NCBI RefSeq assembly: GCF_009674725.1 | Contig: NZ_WKKH01000010.1 | Span: forward strand, 62,001 to 126,000 | Direction of reading: 5' to 3' | Source: Pedobacter petrophilus | GTDB taxonomy: Bacteria > Bacteroidota > Bacteroidia > Sphingobacteriales > Sphingobacteriaceae | Length of the DNA stretch: 64,000 nt | The notes under the pieces: model-generated | The model's database searches: none | What the model was told of the DNA's origin: nothing | The model's input: the letters and a program-made list of their open reading frames with translations, nothing else | Made by a program: the position numbers and the translations under genes | Shown: in pieces, positions 1-9,576 of the stretch | Position numbering within the stretch: position 1 is the stretch's first letter | How the letters are laid out: each line of letters starts with the position of its first letter

Positions 1-147
1 ACCTACTTTAATACCATCAACTTCGATATCTGCAGCTGGTGGAGAAGTGTTAATTTGAACATTTTGCCTTGTACCAGTAAAGATTGTTGCGCAGCTTGAA
101 AACATCAACGTTGTAGAAACAGCGACTACGGTAAAAACTTTTTTCAT
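1..147 (-). CDS. Lipoprotein, N-terminal 49 codons only (runs off the window)
   Basis: The minus-strand frame starting at ATG 147 stays open to base 1, so only the N-terminus is seen. It begins with a lysine-rich start, a hydrophobic stretch and a lipobox ending FSSC (Cys19), followed by ATIFTGTRQNVQINTSPP. This is a lipoprotein signal peptide, so the product should be anchored in the envelope. The part after the Cys resembles small Bacteroidota lipoproteins that begin 'CATIFTGT' and carry a PEGA-like segment; that family link is inference. The function is not recognisable from the fragment. Confidence 0.7.
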   Translation of the reverse strand, partial: MKKVFTVVAVSTTLMFSSCATIFTGTRQNVQINTSPPAADIEVDGIKVG

Positions 148-313
148 TTGTGTGTGTGATTTATTTGTGTGTCTTACTCTTATGGCTTTTCAGTTCCGCC
201 CTGTTTTAATGGTTTCAGCTCCAGTTCTCCATTAAGAGATCAATGATAAATTGCCTACCAATTTATTTCGATCGAGTTAATTCTTATGGAGTTACTTGGT
301 TAAATTAATTGGA

Positions 314-362
314 AATAGTGGTAAATCTTCCATCAATAAATATAGACATATTTACCACTATT
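314..362. repeat. 13-bp perfect inverted repeat
   Basis: AATAGTGGTAAAT at 314-326 is the exact reverse complement of 350-362, with a 23-nt spacer. It lies between the lipoprotein fragment and the secA terminator. No T-run follows either arm, so it is not an obvious terminator; an operator or RNA hairpin upstream of the lipoprotein gene is possible. Confidence 0.6.
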
Positions 363-374
363 AAAAATATGGCC

Positions 375-407
375 GCAAAAAAAGGCCTTAACTAAAGTTA
401 AGGCCTT
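375..407 (-). terminator. Rho-independent terminator of secA
   Basis: A 12-bp perfect stem (382-393 with 396-407) is followed, reading the minus strand, by seven T residues and then GCGG. It lies 23 bp beyond the secA stop codon and is oriented for the secA transcript. Confidence 0.85.
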
Positions 408-429
408 AATAATGTATGATATAATTATT

Positions 430-3400
430 TTATAAATTTGCGCCGTGGCAGTTTTTGTATTTCTTACCACTTCCACAAGGGCAAGGTTCGTTACGACCTA
501 CGGTTGCTTCCTTGCGAACAGGTTGTTGCGGAACTGCTTCACGGGTATCACCAAATTCAATGCCTGGTTCTTCCCTGCCAAACTCTTGCTTAGTCGTTTG
601 CAACTTAGGTTGTTTTACAGGCGCTGGTGCTTCTCTTAAATCTTCGGCCTCTTGCTGAACCGGAATACCACCTTTATATAAGAAACTCACTACCTCTTTA
701 TTCACCGCATTAAGCATGTTTTTAAATAAGTTGAAAGCTTCCATTTTATAAATTACCAATGGATCTTTTTGCTCGTAAACCGCATTTTGAACAGATTGTT
801 TCAAATCATCCATCTCACGTAAGTGTTCTTTCCAGCTATCATCAATTAACGCAAGAACAATGGTTTTTTCGAATGAACGAACTACTTCTTTTCCTTTGTT
901 ATCAATCGCTTTCTTTAAATCAACAGCCACCTGAATACCACGAATACCATCGGTAAACGGAACAACGATTTGTTCGATATGCTCACCGCGTTCTTCGTAA
1001 ACCTGGGTTAACACGGGTAACGACTGCTGAATTACTGCTTCTGATTTACGGGCATAGAAAGCTTCAGCTTCTTCAAATAACTTTTCAGTTAACTGTGCAA
1101 TATTGGTTGATGCAAATTCCTTTTCAGTAATGGCAGTATCCAGAGAGAAGTTTTTAATAACCTCTAATTTAAATCCGTCATAATTTGCTTCTTCTTTGTA
1201 TTCGGTTACGATATCTTCTGCAACATCATAAACCATGTTATTCATATCTACATCTAAACGTTCGCCAAACAAAGCGTTTTTACGCTTAGCATAAATTACA
1301 GTACGCTGCGAGTTCATCACATCATCGTACTCCAATAAACGTTTACGGATACCAAAGTTATTTTCTTCTACTTTTTTCTGTGCACGCTCAATAGACTTGG
1401 TAATCATAGAGTGTTGAATTACTTCACCATCTTCAATTCCCATACGCACCATAATGCCTGAGATTCTTTCCGAACCGAATAAACGCATTAAGTTATCTTC
1501 CAATGACACAAAGAACTGAGATGATCCGGGATCGCCCTGACGACCAGCACGACCGCGCAGCTGTCTATCTACACGACGAGACTCATGACGTTCTGTACCT
1601 ACGATTGCTAAACCACCTGCTTCTTTTACACCAGCACCTAATTTAATATCCGTACCACGGCCAGCCATGTTGGTTGCAATGGTAACAGTACCTGCCTGAC
1701 CAGCTTCGGCAACAATATCGGCCTCTCTCTGGTGCATTTTAGCGTTTAATACGTTGTGTTTAATTCCGCGAAGTTTAAGCATCCGGCTTAACAATTCAGA
1801 AATTTCAACTGAGGTAGTACCCACCAACACCGGGCGACCAGCTTGTGGTTCTATCTGACCAGTTTGAGGATTTACGGCTGGAATTAATGCCCCTTTAGCA
1901 TCAAGCCTTGGCACAACTCTGCCTGTTGCATCAAATTTAACAACTGGTTTACCTTCTTTCTGCTTAACCTTACCATCTTTATCAAGCTCATATTCAGGCT
2001 CATAATGGGTGTAAGGGAAAACTAAGAATTGAATTTCGGCAGCAACGGCATTGTATTTTTCACGAACGGTACGATAAACATAATCCTGATCATCTTTTCT
2101 TGAAATATTTCTGTTAGTTGGAATTTCTACAACATCTAGTTTGTAAATCGACCAGAACTCACCTGCTTCAGTCGTTGCAGTACCCGTCATACCGCAAAGT
2201 TTGTGGTACATACGGAAATAATTTTGCAGGGTTACGGTAGCATAAGTTTGGGTAGCATCCTCAACTTTAACGTTTTCTTTAGCTTCAATCGCCTGGTGTA
2301 ATCCGTCAGAATAACGACGGCCATCCATAATACGACCTGTTTGCTCATCTACAATTTTGATCTTTCCTTCATCGATGATGTATTCCACATCAATTTCGAA
2401 CAAAGTATAAGCTTTTAATAACTGATTTACGGAGTGGATCCGTTCTGCTTTAACAGAATAATCGCGCATTAAAGCATCTTTGGTTGCAACTTTTTCATCT
2501 AAAGGCAAGTCAGATTTTTCTAATTCTGCAACTTCTGTACCCACATCTGGTAATACAAAGAAAGTTGGATCTTCTCCGGATTGGGTAATTAATTCAATCC
2601 CTTTTTCTGTCAACTCCACCTGATTGTTTTTCTCATCAATATAGAAATACAACTCTGAATCTACCTTAGGCATGTTCTTAGACTGATCTGCCATGTAGTA
2701 GTTTTCTGTTTTCAACAATAAACCACGAACACCGCTCTCACTTAAGAATTTAATTAAGGCTTTATTTTTCGGTAAACCACGGTAAGCACGTAATAATGCT
2801 AAACCACCTTCGCCTTCTTCGGTACCACTGTTACCGGCATTAATTAATTTTTTGGCTTCATTTAAAGCTTGGGAAACATAAGCTTTCTGAGCATTAACCA
2901 ACCGCTCAATGCGTGGTTTTAACTCGTAAAATTCGTGCTGATCTCCATGCGGAATCGGGCCTGAAATAATCAAAGGTGTACGGGCATCATCAATTAAAAC
3001 TGAATCGACCTCATCCACCATCGCAAAGTGTTGCTTACGTTGCACCAATTGGTCAGGAGTTTGCGACATATTGTCACGCAGGTAATCAAAACCAAATTCG
3101 TTATTGGTACCGTAAGTAATCCCTGCAGCATAAGCTTTTCTTCTTTCTTCAGAATTTGGCTCATGTTTATCAATACAATCAACACTAATTCCATGGAATT
3201 CGAACAATGGGCCATTCCACTCACTATCCCTGCGTGCCAGGTAATCATTCACGGTAACGATGTGTACACCTTGTTCTGCTAATGCATTTAAATAAGCTGG
3301 CAATGTACTCACCAGGGTTTTTCCCTCACCGGTAGCCATCTCGGCAATTTTACCGCTGTGTAAAACGATACCGCCAATTAACTGCACATCGTAGTGAACC

Positions 3401-3906
3401 ATGTTCCATACCACTTCAGTTCCGGCAGCGTCCCAACGGTTTGCCCAAATTGCTTTATCACCCACAATTTTAACATTGCTTTTGCGTGCTGCATAATCCC
3501 TGTCATGTTGTGTTGCGGTAACTTCCAGAAATTCGTTTTCACTTAAACGGCGGGAAGTTTCTTTCACTACGGCGAAAGCCTCAGGAAGAATTTCTAACAA
3601 TACTTTCTCTAATTCCGTATCACGGTCCTTGCCTAAAGCATCAACCTGATCGTAAATAGCAGTTTTTTGATGAAGATCTAAGTCATTGCTTTCAGCCTCA
3701 GCTTTCAATGCAGAAATTTTACCATCAATATCAGTTAAAAAAACAGAAATTCTACCTTTAAACTCTATCGTTTTTGCACGCAGTTCATCATTACTGATCG
3801 AAGATAACTTAGCGTACTCATCGTTTATCTTAACAACCAGCGGCTGTATCGCTTTTATATCTCTATCTGATTTACTTCCGAAAACTTTCGCTAAAAATCC
3901 TAACAT
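430..3906 (-). CDS. secA: Protein translocase ATPase SecA
   Basis: SecA is the ATPase motor that pushes unfolded preproteins through SecYEG. The 1158-residue protein has Walker A ATGEGKT near residue 191, the DEVD box near 298-301 ([11 protein letters not shown]), the helicase-type second nucleotide domain with [10 protein letters not shown], and the C-terminal zinc motif [13 protein letters not shown]. It is longer than the roughly 900-residue E. coli protein because of insertions at about residues 320-440 and 650-700, as is usual for Bacteroidota SecA. Start: ATG at 3906, [10 protein letters not shown]. It stands alone, with its own terminator at 375-407. Confidence 0.98.
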   Translation of the reverse strand: MLGFLAKVFGSKSDRDIKAIQPLVVKINDEYAKLSSISNDELRAKTIEFKGRISVFLTDIDGKISALKAEAESNDLDLHQKTAIYDQVDALGKDRDTELEKVLLEILPEAFAVVKETSRRLSENEFLEVTATQHDRDYAARKSNVKIVGDKAIWANRWDAAGTEVVWNMVHYDVQLIGGIVLHSGKIAEMATGEGKTLVSTLPAYLNALAEQGVHIVTVNDYLARRDSEWNGPLFEFHGISVDCIDKHEPNSEERRKAYAAGITYGTNNEFGFDYLRDNMSQTPDQLVQRKQHFAMVDEVDSVLIDDARTPLIISGPIPHGDQHEFYELKPRIERLVNAQKAYVSQALNEAKKLINAGNSGTEEGEGGLALLRAYRGLPKNKALIKFLSESGVRGLLLKTENYYMADQSKNMPKVDSELYFYIDEKNNQVELTEKGIELITQSGEDPTFFVLPDVGTEVAELEKSDLPLDEKVATKDALMRDYSVKAERIHSVNQLLKAYTLFEIDVEYIIDEGKIKIVDEQTGRIMDGRRYSDGLHQAIEAKENVKVEDATQTYATVTLQNYFRMYHKLCGMTGTATTEAGEFWSIYKLDVVEIPTNRNISRKDDQDYVYRTVREKYNAVAAEIQFLVFPYTHYEPEYELDKDGKVKQKEGKPVVKFDATGRVVPRLDAKGALIPAVNPQTGQIEPQAGRPVLVGTTSVEISELLSRMLKLRGIKHNVLNAKMHQREADIVAEAGQAGTVTIATNMAGRGTDIKLGAGVKEAGGLAIVGTERHESRRVDRQLRGRAGRQGDPGSSQFFVSLEDNLMRLFGSERISGIMVRMGIEDGEVIQHSMITKSIERAQKKVEENNFGIRKRLLEYDDVMNSQRTVIYAKRKNALFGERLDVDMNNMVYDVAEDIVTEYKEEANYDGFKLEVIKNFSLDTAITEKEFASTNIAQLTEKLFEEAEAFYARKSEAVIQQSLPVLTQVYEERGEHIEQIVVPFTDGIRGIQVAVDLKKAIDNKGKEVVRSFEKTIVLALIDDSWKEHLREMDDLKQSVQNAVYEQKDPLVIYKMEAFNLFKNMLNAVNKEVVSFLYKGGIPVQQEAEDLREAPAPVKQPKLQTTKQEFGREEPGIEFGDTREAVPQQPVRKEATVGRNEPCPCGSGKKYKNCHGANL

Positions 3907-4121
3907 TATATTTTAATCGTATTTATTAATAAAAACCGTTGTGTTACAACAACCAAGCCATTGTCTTGCTTAAGTCAGTTTGGCAGTTGCCAGCGGCTAA
4001 AATTAAGGATATATTCTAAATTATCACCCATCTTGATTGAGGATAAATGAAATCACCTACACAAAAGCCTAAATTATCGGTACTTCGAAGATAAATTGCA
4101 AGCGAATCGCTTAATTTGTTT

Positions 4122-5231
4122 ATGTCAAGAAAATTAATGATTAAGAATTCTATTCAAGTCGTTACAGCGCTGTTCTTGCTCAGCTTACCGCTATTTATGA
4201 TTTCCGATCAGAATCTTAACTACATGACCAGCACTACAGGTATCATCAAATACCTGATATTCTGCATAGTTTTCTTATTTCTTTATCTGGCGCATACCTA
4301 TTATCTCTTCCCCAAATTTTATGAAAAATCGAATGTCTTCTACTTTACAAGTATTGGATTGGCTTTAGTTTTAATATTGTGGCTACGGCCATTTGATAGA
4401 TTTGTATTTTCTTACCGGAATTTCAGAAATGAAAGCCGTGATTTTGAACGCTCATTGCCACCAGACAGTCGACAACAACCGCAATTTAATCCAACAGATT
4501 TTCGGCCGCCCTCAGGCAGGAGATTAGGAGAAGGGCCCAGATTAGATATTGCAAGTGTATTTCTATTCTTTCTCACCTTCATCATCGGCTTTACAAAACA
4601 AACCAATATACAGTTAAACCTCACCACGCAACGGGCACTACTTGCCGAAGCAGAAAAGGTACAAGCCGAATTATCATTCTTAAAAGCACAGGTAAATCCA
4701 CATTTCCTGTTTAATACGCTAAATAATATTTATACGCTTGCCATTATTAAAGAAGACAATACCGGCCCATCAATCATGAAGTTATCAAACATGATGCGTT
4801 ACATTACCGATGAGGCCGGGCATGATTTTGTTGATTTGCAACAGGAAATTGATTGTATTACTGATTTTATAGATCTACAAAAACTGAGGCTTACTAAAAA
4901 GACATTGCTTATTTTTGAATTGGAAGGAGATTTTAAAAACAAAACGATTGCACCTTTATTACTGATGGCTTTCGTGGAAAACGTATTTAAATACGGCGTG
5001 AGCAACCACAATGAAAATACCCTGATCATTAAATTATTCAGCAAGCAAAATTCTTTGATATTGTTTTGCCAGAATACAATTTATCCTGAGAAGGTAACCG
5101 CAGAAAGAAGTGGTATCGGGATGGAAAACACGAAAAGACGATTGAACTATCTTTATAAAGACCATCATATTTTATATATTGATACAAAAAACCAACTGTT
5201 TACCGTAAACTTAACCATTCAACTATTATGA
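4122..5231 (+). CDS. LytS/YehU-type sensor histidine kinase
   Basis: This is an inner-membrane sensor kinase of the LytS-like His_kinase family that partners LytTR regulators. Four hydrophobic segments lie in the first 160 residues, interrupted by a polar Arg/Pro-rich loop (about 100-140), followed by a coiled coil and the phospho-acceptor motif NPHFLFNTLNNIY (His at residue 194). An N-box-like FVENVFKYG and a G-rich GIGMENTKRRL complete the ATPase domain. I start at ATG 4122; an in-frame TTG at 4116 adds only two residues. The stop overlaps the next start (ATGA at 5228-5231), so the two genes are translationally coupled. The signal sensed is unknown. Confidence 0.92.
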   Translation: MSRKLMIKNSIQVVTALFLLSLPLFMISDQNLNYMTSTTGIIKYLIFCIVFLFLYLAHTYYLFPKFYEKSNVFYFTSIGLALVLILWLRPFDRFVFSYRNFRNESRDFERSLPPDSRQQPQFNPTDFRPPSGRRLGEGPRLDIASVFLFFLTFIIGFTKQTNIQLNLTTQRALLAEAEKVQAELSFLKAQVNPHFLFNTLNNIYTLAIIKEDNTGPSIMKLSNMMRYITDEAGHDFVDLQQEIDCITDFIDLQKLRLTKKTLLIFELEGDFKNKTIAPLLLMAFVENVFKYGVSNHNENTLIIKLFSKQNSLILFCQNTIYPEKVTAERSGIGMENTKRRLNYLYKDHHILYIDTKNQLFTVNLTIQLL

Positions 5232-5935
5232 GCAAGAGTTTAAAATGCGTAATTGTTGATGATGAACCGCTAGCCGCAGCACTGATTAAAAGTTATGTGG
5301 ATGCATCTGAAGAACTGGAGATTGCAGGAGTTTTTGAAGATGCAATTGCGGCATCAGAATTTTTAAATCATCACCATATTGATTTGCTTTTCTCTGACAT
5401 AAACATGCCGGATATTAGCGGAATAGACCTTTTCAAATCACTCGCTCACAAACCAATGGTAATCTTTACCACTGCATACAAAAACTTTGCCTTCGAGGGT
5501 TTTGAGTTGGAAGCCATTGATTATCTTTTAAAACCAATCGATTATGTTCGTTTTAAAAAAGCAGTTAACAAAGCCAAAGAGTTTTATCGTTACCAAAACG
5601 ACAAGCAAATGCCCGCTGCTGAAGAAAGTATTTTTGTACACGCTGAATACAAACTTGTTAAAATAGATTTATCAGATATTTTATATATCGAGAGCCAGGA
5701 AGATTATGTAAAAATCCACCTGCAAAGCAGCAAAATGGTATTAACATTAATGCCATTAAAAAAGATGCTGGAAAAATTGCCGGCAAATAATTTTAAAAGA
5801 ATCCATAGAAGTTTTGTCGTTTCTACACAAAAAATAAAATCGATCCATAAAAGGAAAGCAGAATTAATCAACGGCGAGATATTGCCAATTAGCGATACTT
5901 ATGCCGAGGTAATTAACGAATGGAAAAACCCTTAA
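5228..5935 (+). CDS. LytTR-family response regulator
   Basis: This is the 235-residue partner of the preceding kinase. The N-terminal receiver domain has the acidic pair DDE (residues 11-13), the phospho-acceptor Asp57 in SDINMPDISG, and the conserved Thr/Lys region TTAYKNFAFEGF and LLKPID. The C-terminal half (about 130-232) is a LytTR DNA-binding domain with the typical IESQEDYVKIHL and FKRIHRSFVVS patterns. Its ATG overlaps the kinase stop codon. Targets are unknown; the downstream dioxygenase-like gene is 128 bp away and not clearly cotranscribed. Confidence 0.94.
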   Translation: MSKSLKCVIVDDEPLAAALIKSYVDASEELEIAGVFEDAIAASEFLNHHHIDLLFSDINMPDISGIDLFKSLAHKPMVIFTTAYKNFAFEGFELEAIDYLLKPIDYVRFKKAVNKAKEFYRYQNDKQMPAAEESIFVHAEYKLVKIDLSDILYIESQEDYVKIHLQSSKMVLTLMPLKKMLEKLPANNFKRIHRSFVVSTQKIKSIHKRKAELINGEILPISDTYAEVINEWKNP

Positions 5936-6063
5936 TAACAAACACTTAACACTTTTTAACAAAATTAATTTCACCGATAGAAAAGCTTTTTCCATCGAGA
6001 CCTGCTTGCCAGGTTCCGAAATTATATCAACCTTGGGGAACATTAAGCCAAACGAATCAAAAC

Positions 6064-6786
6064 ATGGAAAGAAAAAATTTTATCAGGAGTTTAATGATTG
6101 GTGCAATCTCTGCTCCAGTAATTATCGAAGCTTGCAAAAACAACAGCGTTGCAGATAGCAACACATCTGGTACGGCTGGAACCAACACCAGCACTAACGG
6201 CACCTGCTCCATTGCGCCAACCGAAACCGAAGGTCCTTTTCCAACAAAAGTTCCCACATCTTACGTGCGCAGCGACATTACCGATGGCAAAACAGGCTAC
6301 AAACTCACCGCAAAAATTACTATTGGTAACTTAAATAACAGTTGCGCGGGGCTTGCCGGTGCCATTGTAGATATCTGGCATTGCGATGCTGAAGGAAATT
6401 ATTCTGAATATGGCGGAACCAGCCTACAATCTACCAACTACCAATCGGTCCACTTTCTTCGCGGCCGCCAAACTACAGATGCCAATGGACTGGTTACTTT
6501 TACCTCAATTTTTCCAGGCTGGTATAGCGGACGCGCCACACATATTCATGTTCACGTTTACAACGCAGCAGGTACTTCACTAAAAGTAACGCAAATTGCT
6601 TTCCCGGAGGGAGCAGGCACAGGAGTAGCATTGGTAAATGGTTACAGCAAGGGAATGAACGGCTATACCTATAATAATGCCGATAATATTTTTAGTGATG
6701 ATAAAACGGGCCTGGAAATTGCAGCCGTAAATGGATCTTTAACCCCGGGTTTCGACCTTACTTTCAAATTAAACGTTAGCGCCTAA
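6064..6786 (+). CDS. Exported intradiol ring-cleavage dioxygenase-like protein
   Basis: This is a 240-residue protein of the protocatechuate 3,4-dioxygenase/catechol dioxygenase fold. The expected Fe(III) ligands are visible: a Tyr in GNYSEYGG (113 or 116), Tyr154 in PGWYSGRATHIH, and His160/His162. The family motifs TEGPF and VDIWHCDAEG are also present. The N-terminus (RKNFIRSLMIGAISAP, then IEAC) looks like an export signal with a Tat-like basic start and possibly a lipidated Cys24. Secreted family members are common in soil Bacteroidota; the substrate is unknown. A terminator follows at 6810-6839. Confidence 0.88.
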   Translation: MERKNFIRSLMIGAISAPVIIEACKNNSVADSNTSGTAGTNTSTNGTCSIAPTETEGPFPTKVPTSYVRSDITDGKTGYKLTAKITIGNLNNSCAGLAGAIVDIWHCDAEGNYSEYGGTSLQSTNYQSVHFLRGRQTTDANGLVTFTSIFPGWYSGRATHIHVHVYNAAGTSLKVTQIAFPEGAGTGVALVNGYSKGMNGYTYNNADNIFSDDKTGLEIAAVNGSLTPGFDLTFKLNVSA

Positions 6787-6809
6787 CATTTCTTTCTGTT
6801 TAATTTACC

Positions 6810-6839
6810 AGACGTTAGGGATTTCTTAACGTCTTTTTT
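6810..6839 (+). terminator. Rho-independent terminator after the dioxygenase-like gene
   Basis: Arms AGACGTTA (6810-6817) and TAACGTCT (6827-6834) form an 8-bp perfect stem with a 9-nt loop, followed by TTTTT. It lies 24 bp after the stop codon. Confidence 0.8.
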
Positions 6840-6850
6840 ACTTTTACGCC

Positions 6851-7357
6851 ATGCCGAAGAATGTGATTACGCTTTGTTACCGAAAAATTATTGATACCAC
6901 CAGCATCAACCATTGGGATAAATTTGTGCATGAAGATAGCTTTACCGAGTTCAGGATGCAGTCGCAACTTTACAACACTGAACAGAAATACCAAACCTTT
7001 GCCGAATTATTGCTGAACGCAGAAGGTGCAGAGAAACTTCACTTTCTGGTTAGTGCCGCAATAACAGGCTATTTAAGGCAGTTGAATGGAATTATCCCAG
7101 ATATTTTGGATCAACTAGGCAGACGCTTTCTGACTTTTGAGCATTTCAAATTCGAAATCATCAACTCTGACATCAACGATATATCAAAACACAAAGTTGC
7201 CATTAATTTTTTTTCAAAGCCGCTTGTGTGGCATAATACCATAAACAACATGCTTTTGGTATCTCAATATACAGCTATCGCAGCAGAAGAAACGTTTACA
7301 AACTTGTTTCAAATTCAACCTTTTGTAAGCATCCATTCTATAAAAAACATCGATTAA
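6851..7357 (+). CDS. Hypothetical protein, 168 residues
   Basis: I do not recognise this protein. It has no signal peptide or membrane segment and is predicted to be a mixed alpha/beta cytosolic protein (for example ITLCYRKIIDTTSINHWDKF at the start). It begins 11 bp after the upstream terminator and ends 3 bp before the pirin-like gene, so these two genes are almost certainly cotranscribed. Function may therefore relate to the bicupin; that is inference from position only. Confidence 0.7.
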   Translation: MPKNVITLCYRKIIDTTSINHWDKFVHEDSFTEFRMQSQLYNTEQKYQTFAELLLNAEGAEKLHFLVSAAITGYLRQLNGIIPDILDQLGRRFLTFEHFKFEIINSDINDISKHKVAINFFSKPLVWHNTINNMLLVSQYTAIAAEETFTNLFQIQPFVSIHSIKNID

Positions 7358-7360
7358 TTT

Positions 7361-8059
7361 ATGGGCATTTCACCAGGAAAAATATATCTCGCTGATCAAA
7401 GAGGCTTAACCGAAACTTCTATTATCAGAAGATACAGTACCTTTAATTTCGATCAGTATTATAGTGAGCATAAAGAACCTTTTGGCGATTTATTTATATG
7501 CAATGATGAATATGTGGCTGCAGGTAAAATGGCTTTTTTCTTATCTAAGGAAGATTCCTATCAAATATTTATGCCTGTTACCGGCGGGATTGATGTGGTG
7601 CAGGGCAATAAGGAATTTACAATAGAAGCCGGACAAATTCAGGTTTTAAACTTAGGTAAGGGTGAGGTTTTGGAAATCAGCAATCCTTATCCAACCGATA
7701 CGGTTAATTATATCCAACTCGGAATTAAGACTGATCTGTTTTTGCTCAAAGCAAGTGAAATGTTATTTCATTTTGATTTCGAAAAGAATCAGCATCAACT
7801 CATCGACATTATCTCTCATCCGAAACTTCCTTTTCGATTAACAGCTGGCCTTTTCGCAGGGCGGGAAGAGGTGATTTATCAGTTAAAAAACAGCCGGCAT
7901 AAATTCTACACCTTTGTTATTGATGGGGCATTTGAAGTGGAAGGCAGATTGCTACATGCCAGAGATGGTTTAGCGCTTTGGGAGCTGGGGCAAATTGAAC
8001 TGGAAGCACTTAGTAATAATGCCATTATAATTACATTGGAATTATTACCTCTTTTCTAA
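7361..8059 (+). CDS. Pirin-like bicupin protein
   Basis: This 232-residue protein opens with GKIYLADQRGLTETSIIRRYSTFNF, where ADQRG and the following RxxxTFNF resemble the start of YhaK/pirin-family bicupins (quercetin dioxygenase-like fold). Two beta-rich halves of about 110 residues are visible. The usual pirin metal-binding His pattern is weak, so it may lack the metal site and act as a binding or redox-sensing protein. It begins 3 bp after the unknown gene and shares its transcript. Family assignment is moderately sure; a reaction cannot be assigned. Confidence 0.72.
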   Translation: MGISPGKIYLADQRGLTETSIIRRYSTFNFDQYYSEHKEPFGDLFICNDEYVAAGKMAFFLSKEDSYQIFMPVTGGIDVVQGNKEFTIEAGQIQVLNLGKGEVLEISNPYPTDTVNYIQLGIKTDLFLLKASEMLFHFDFEKNQHQLIDIISHPKLPFRLTAGLFAGREEVIYQLKNSRHKFYTFVIDGAFEVEGRLLHARDGLALWELGQIELEALSNNAIIITLELLPLF

Positions 8060-8322
8060 AAAACGGGCTTATGTGGTTTTATTCTTTGTGAGTACGGCGC
8101 AGTCGTGCTGATATTATGCACTCGCCAAAAACGAACGCAAGCAGCACAAGTTAAAAAGAGCGCAAGCGAATAATAAACAAGTCAGACTACCGCTAAACAA
8201 CGATCAATTAAAAACGGTAAACGAAAAACCATTAACGTCTTCCCTACCACCTAAATATGACATCACGCTTAAATTAATCCAAATTGAAACTTTTACCTTC
8301 GGATATCCGTTATTAAAAACAC

Positions 8323-9420
8323 ATGAGAGGTTTTCGTTTTTCTGATTACAAGCCTGGCGATACGCCAAAAGGTGGGTTCGATGAGTTGCTGAAATTATTT
8401 AGCGAATTGCTAAATTATACAGCAGGAGATGCGGCAGAGGCTTTAAGCTGGCTGAATGAACTCGACAAGCAATATAAATTAACTAATAATGATTATGGCA
8501 TCGGCAATTTTATTGATGAATTGAAGGATAAAGGCTACCTGACCGAAGATAATAAGTCGGGAGAATTTAAAATTACCGCCAAAACTGAACAAACGATTCG
8601 CAAATCTGCCCTTGATGAAATTTTTGGAAAACTAAAAAAATCTGGCCGTGGAAATCACAACAGCAATCAATCCGGTATTGGCGAAGAGAAGAATGCCGAT
8701 AGAAGGGAATATAGTTTTGGCGATAGTTTAGACCAGATTGACATGACTGCCTCGATTCAAAATGCGCAGATTAATCATGGTATTGGCGATTTTACCCTAA
8801 CGGACAGAGACTTAGAAGTTGAAGAAAAGGATTTTAAAACCTTAACCTCAACGGTGTTGATGATCGATATTTCACATTCCATGATTTTGTATGGGGAGGA
8901 TCGGATTACCCCTGCAAAGAAAGTAGCAATGGCACTGGCCGAATTAATCAAAACCAAATACCCGAAAGACACCTTGGATATTGTAGTTTTCGGAAATGAT
9001 GCCTGGCCAATTACGGTAAAAGATTTGCCTTACCTTCAGGTTGGTCCTTACCACACGAATACTTTCGCCGGATTGGAACTGGCAACCGATCTGCTTCGCA
9101 GGAGGAAAACGCATAATAAACAAATTTTTATGATCACAGATGGGAAACCAACCTGTTTGAAAGAAAATGGCAAGTATTATAAAAACAGCATGGGTTTAGA
9201 CAGGAAGGTGATTAACAAAACCTTGAATATGGCGGCGCAATGTAAGCGCTTAAAAATTCCAATCACCACATTCATGATTGCCAAAGATCCATATCTGCAA
9301 CAATTTGTCCGCCAGTTTACCGAAATTAATGGTGGAAGAGCATTTTATAGTTCTTTAAACGGCTTGGGCGAATACATTTTTGAAGATTACATTAAAAACA
9401 GAAGAAAAACAGTAAAATAA
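8323..9420 (+). CDS. VWA-domain protein, partner of the MoxR-like ATPase
   Basis: The 365-residue protein has a helical N-terminal half (about 1-120) and a C-terminal von Willebrand A domain from about 175. The MIDAS metal motif is complete: DISHS (Asp182, Ser184, Ser186), with the later TDGKPT motif. It has no signal peptide, so it is cytosolic. VWA genes next to MoxR/magnesium-chelatase-type AAA+ ATPases are a standard pair thought to load metals or remodel protein complexes. The ATPase gene follows after 156 bp. A TACCTTCG sequence near 8296 is a near-consensus -7 element. Confidence 0.88.
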   Translation: MRGFRFSDYKPGDTPKGGFDELLKLFSELLNYTAGDAAEALSWLNELDKQYKLTNNDYGIGNFIDELKDKGYLTEDNKSGEFKITAKTEQTIRKSALDEIFGKLKKSGRGNHNSNQSGIGEEKNADRREYSFGDSLDQIDMTASIQNAQINHGIGDFTLTDRDLEVEEKDFKTLTSTVLMIDISHSMILYGEDRITPAKKVAMALAELIKTKYPKDTLDIVVFGNDAWPITVKDLPYLQVGPYHTNTFAGLELATDLLRRRKTHNKQIFMITDGKPTCLKENGKYYKNSMGLDRKVINKTLNMAAQCKRLKIPITTFMIAKDPYLQQFVRQFTEINGGRAFYSSLNGLGEYIFEDYIKNRRKTVK

Positions 9421-9576
9421 GGTTGAAGGTAGAAAGGCCGAAGGTTTAAGGTAATCACCACAGCCAGCATACAACTTTAGAAAAATATTTAAAACATGGG
9501 AAGATTTAGAGAGATTTTGGTGCACAATACAGGCCTTAAACCCTAAACCTTACACCCTAAACCCCTTTTTAAAAAG

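Noticed and set aside
9533..9563. Telomere-like CCCTAAA repeats
   Set aside because: Only three to four degenerate copies in a simple intergenic spacer; no end or origin feature is nearby.
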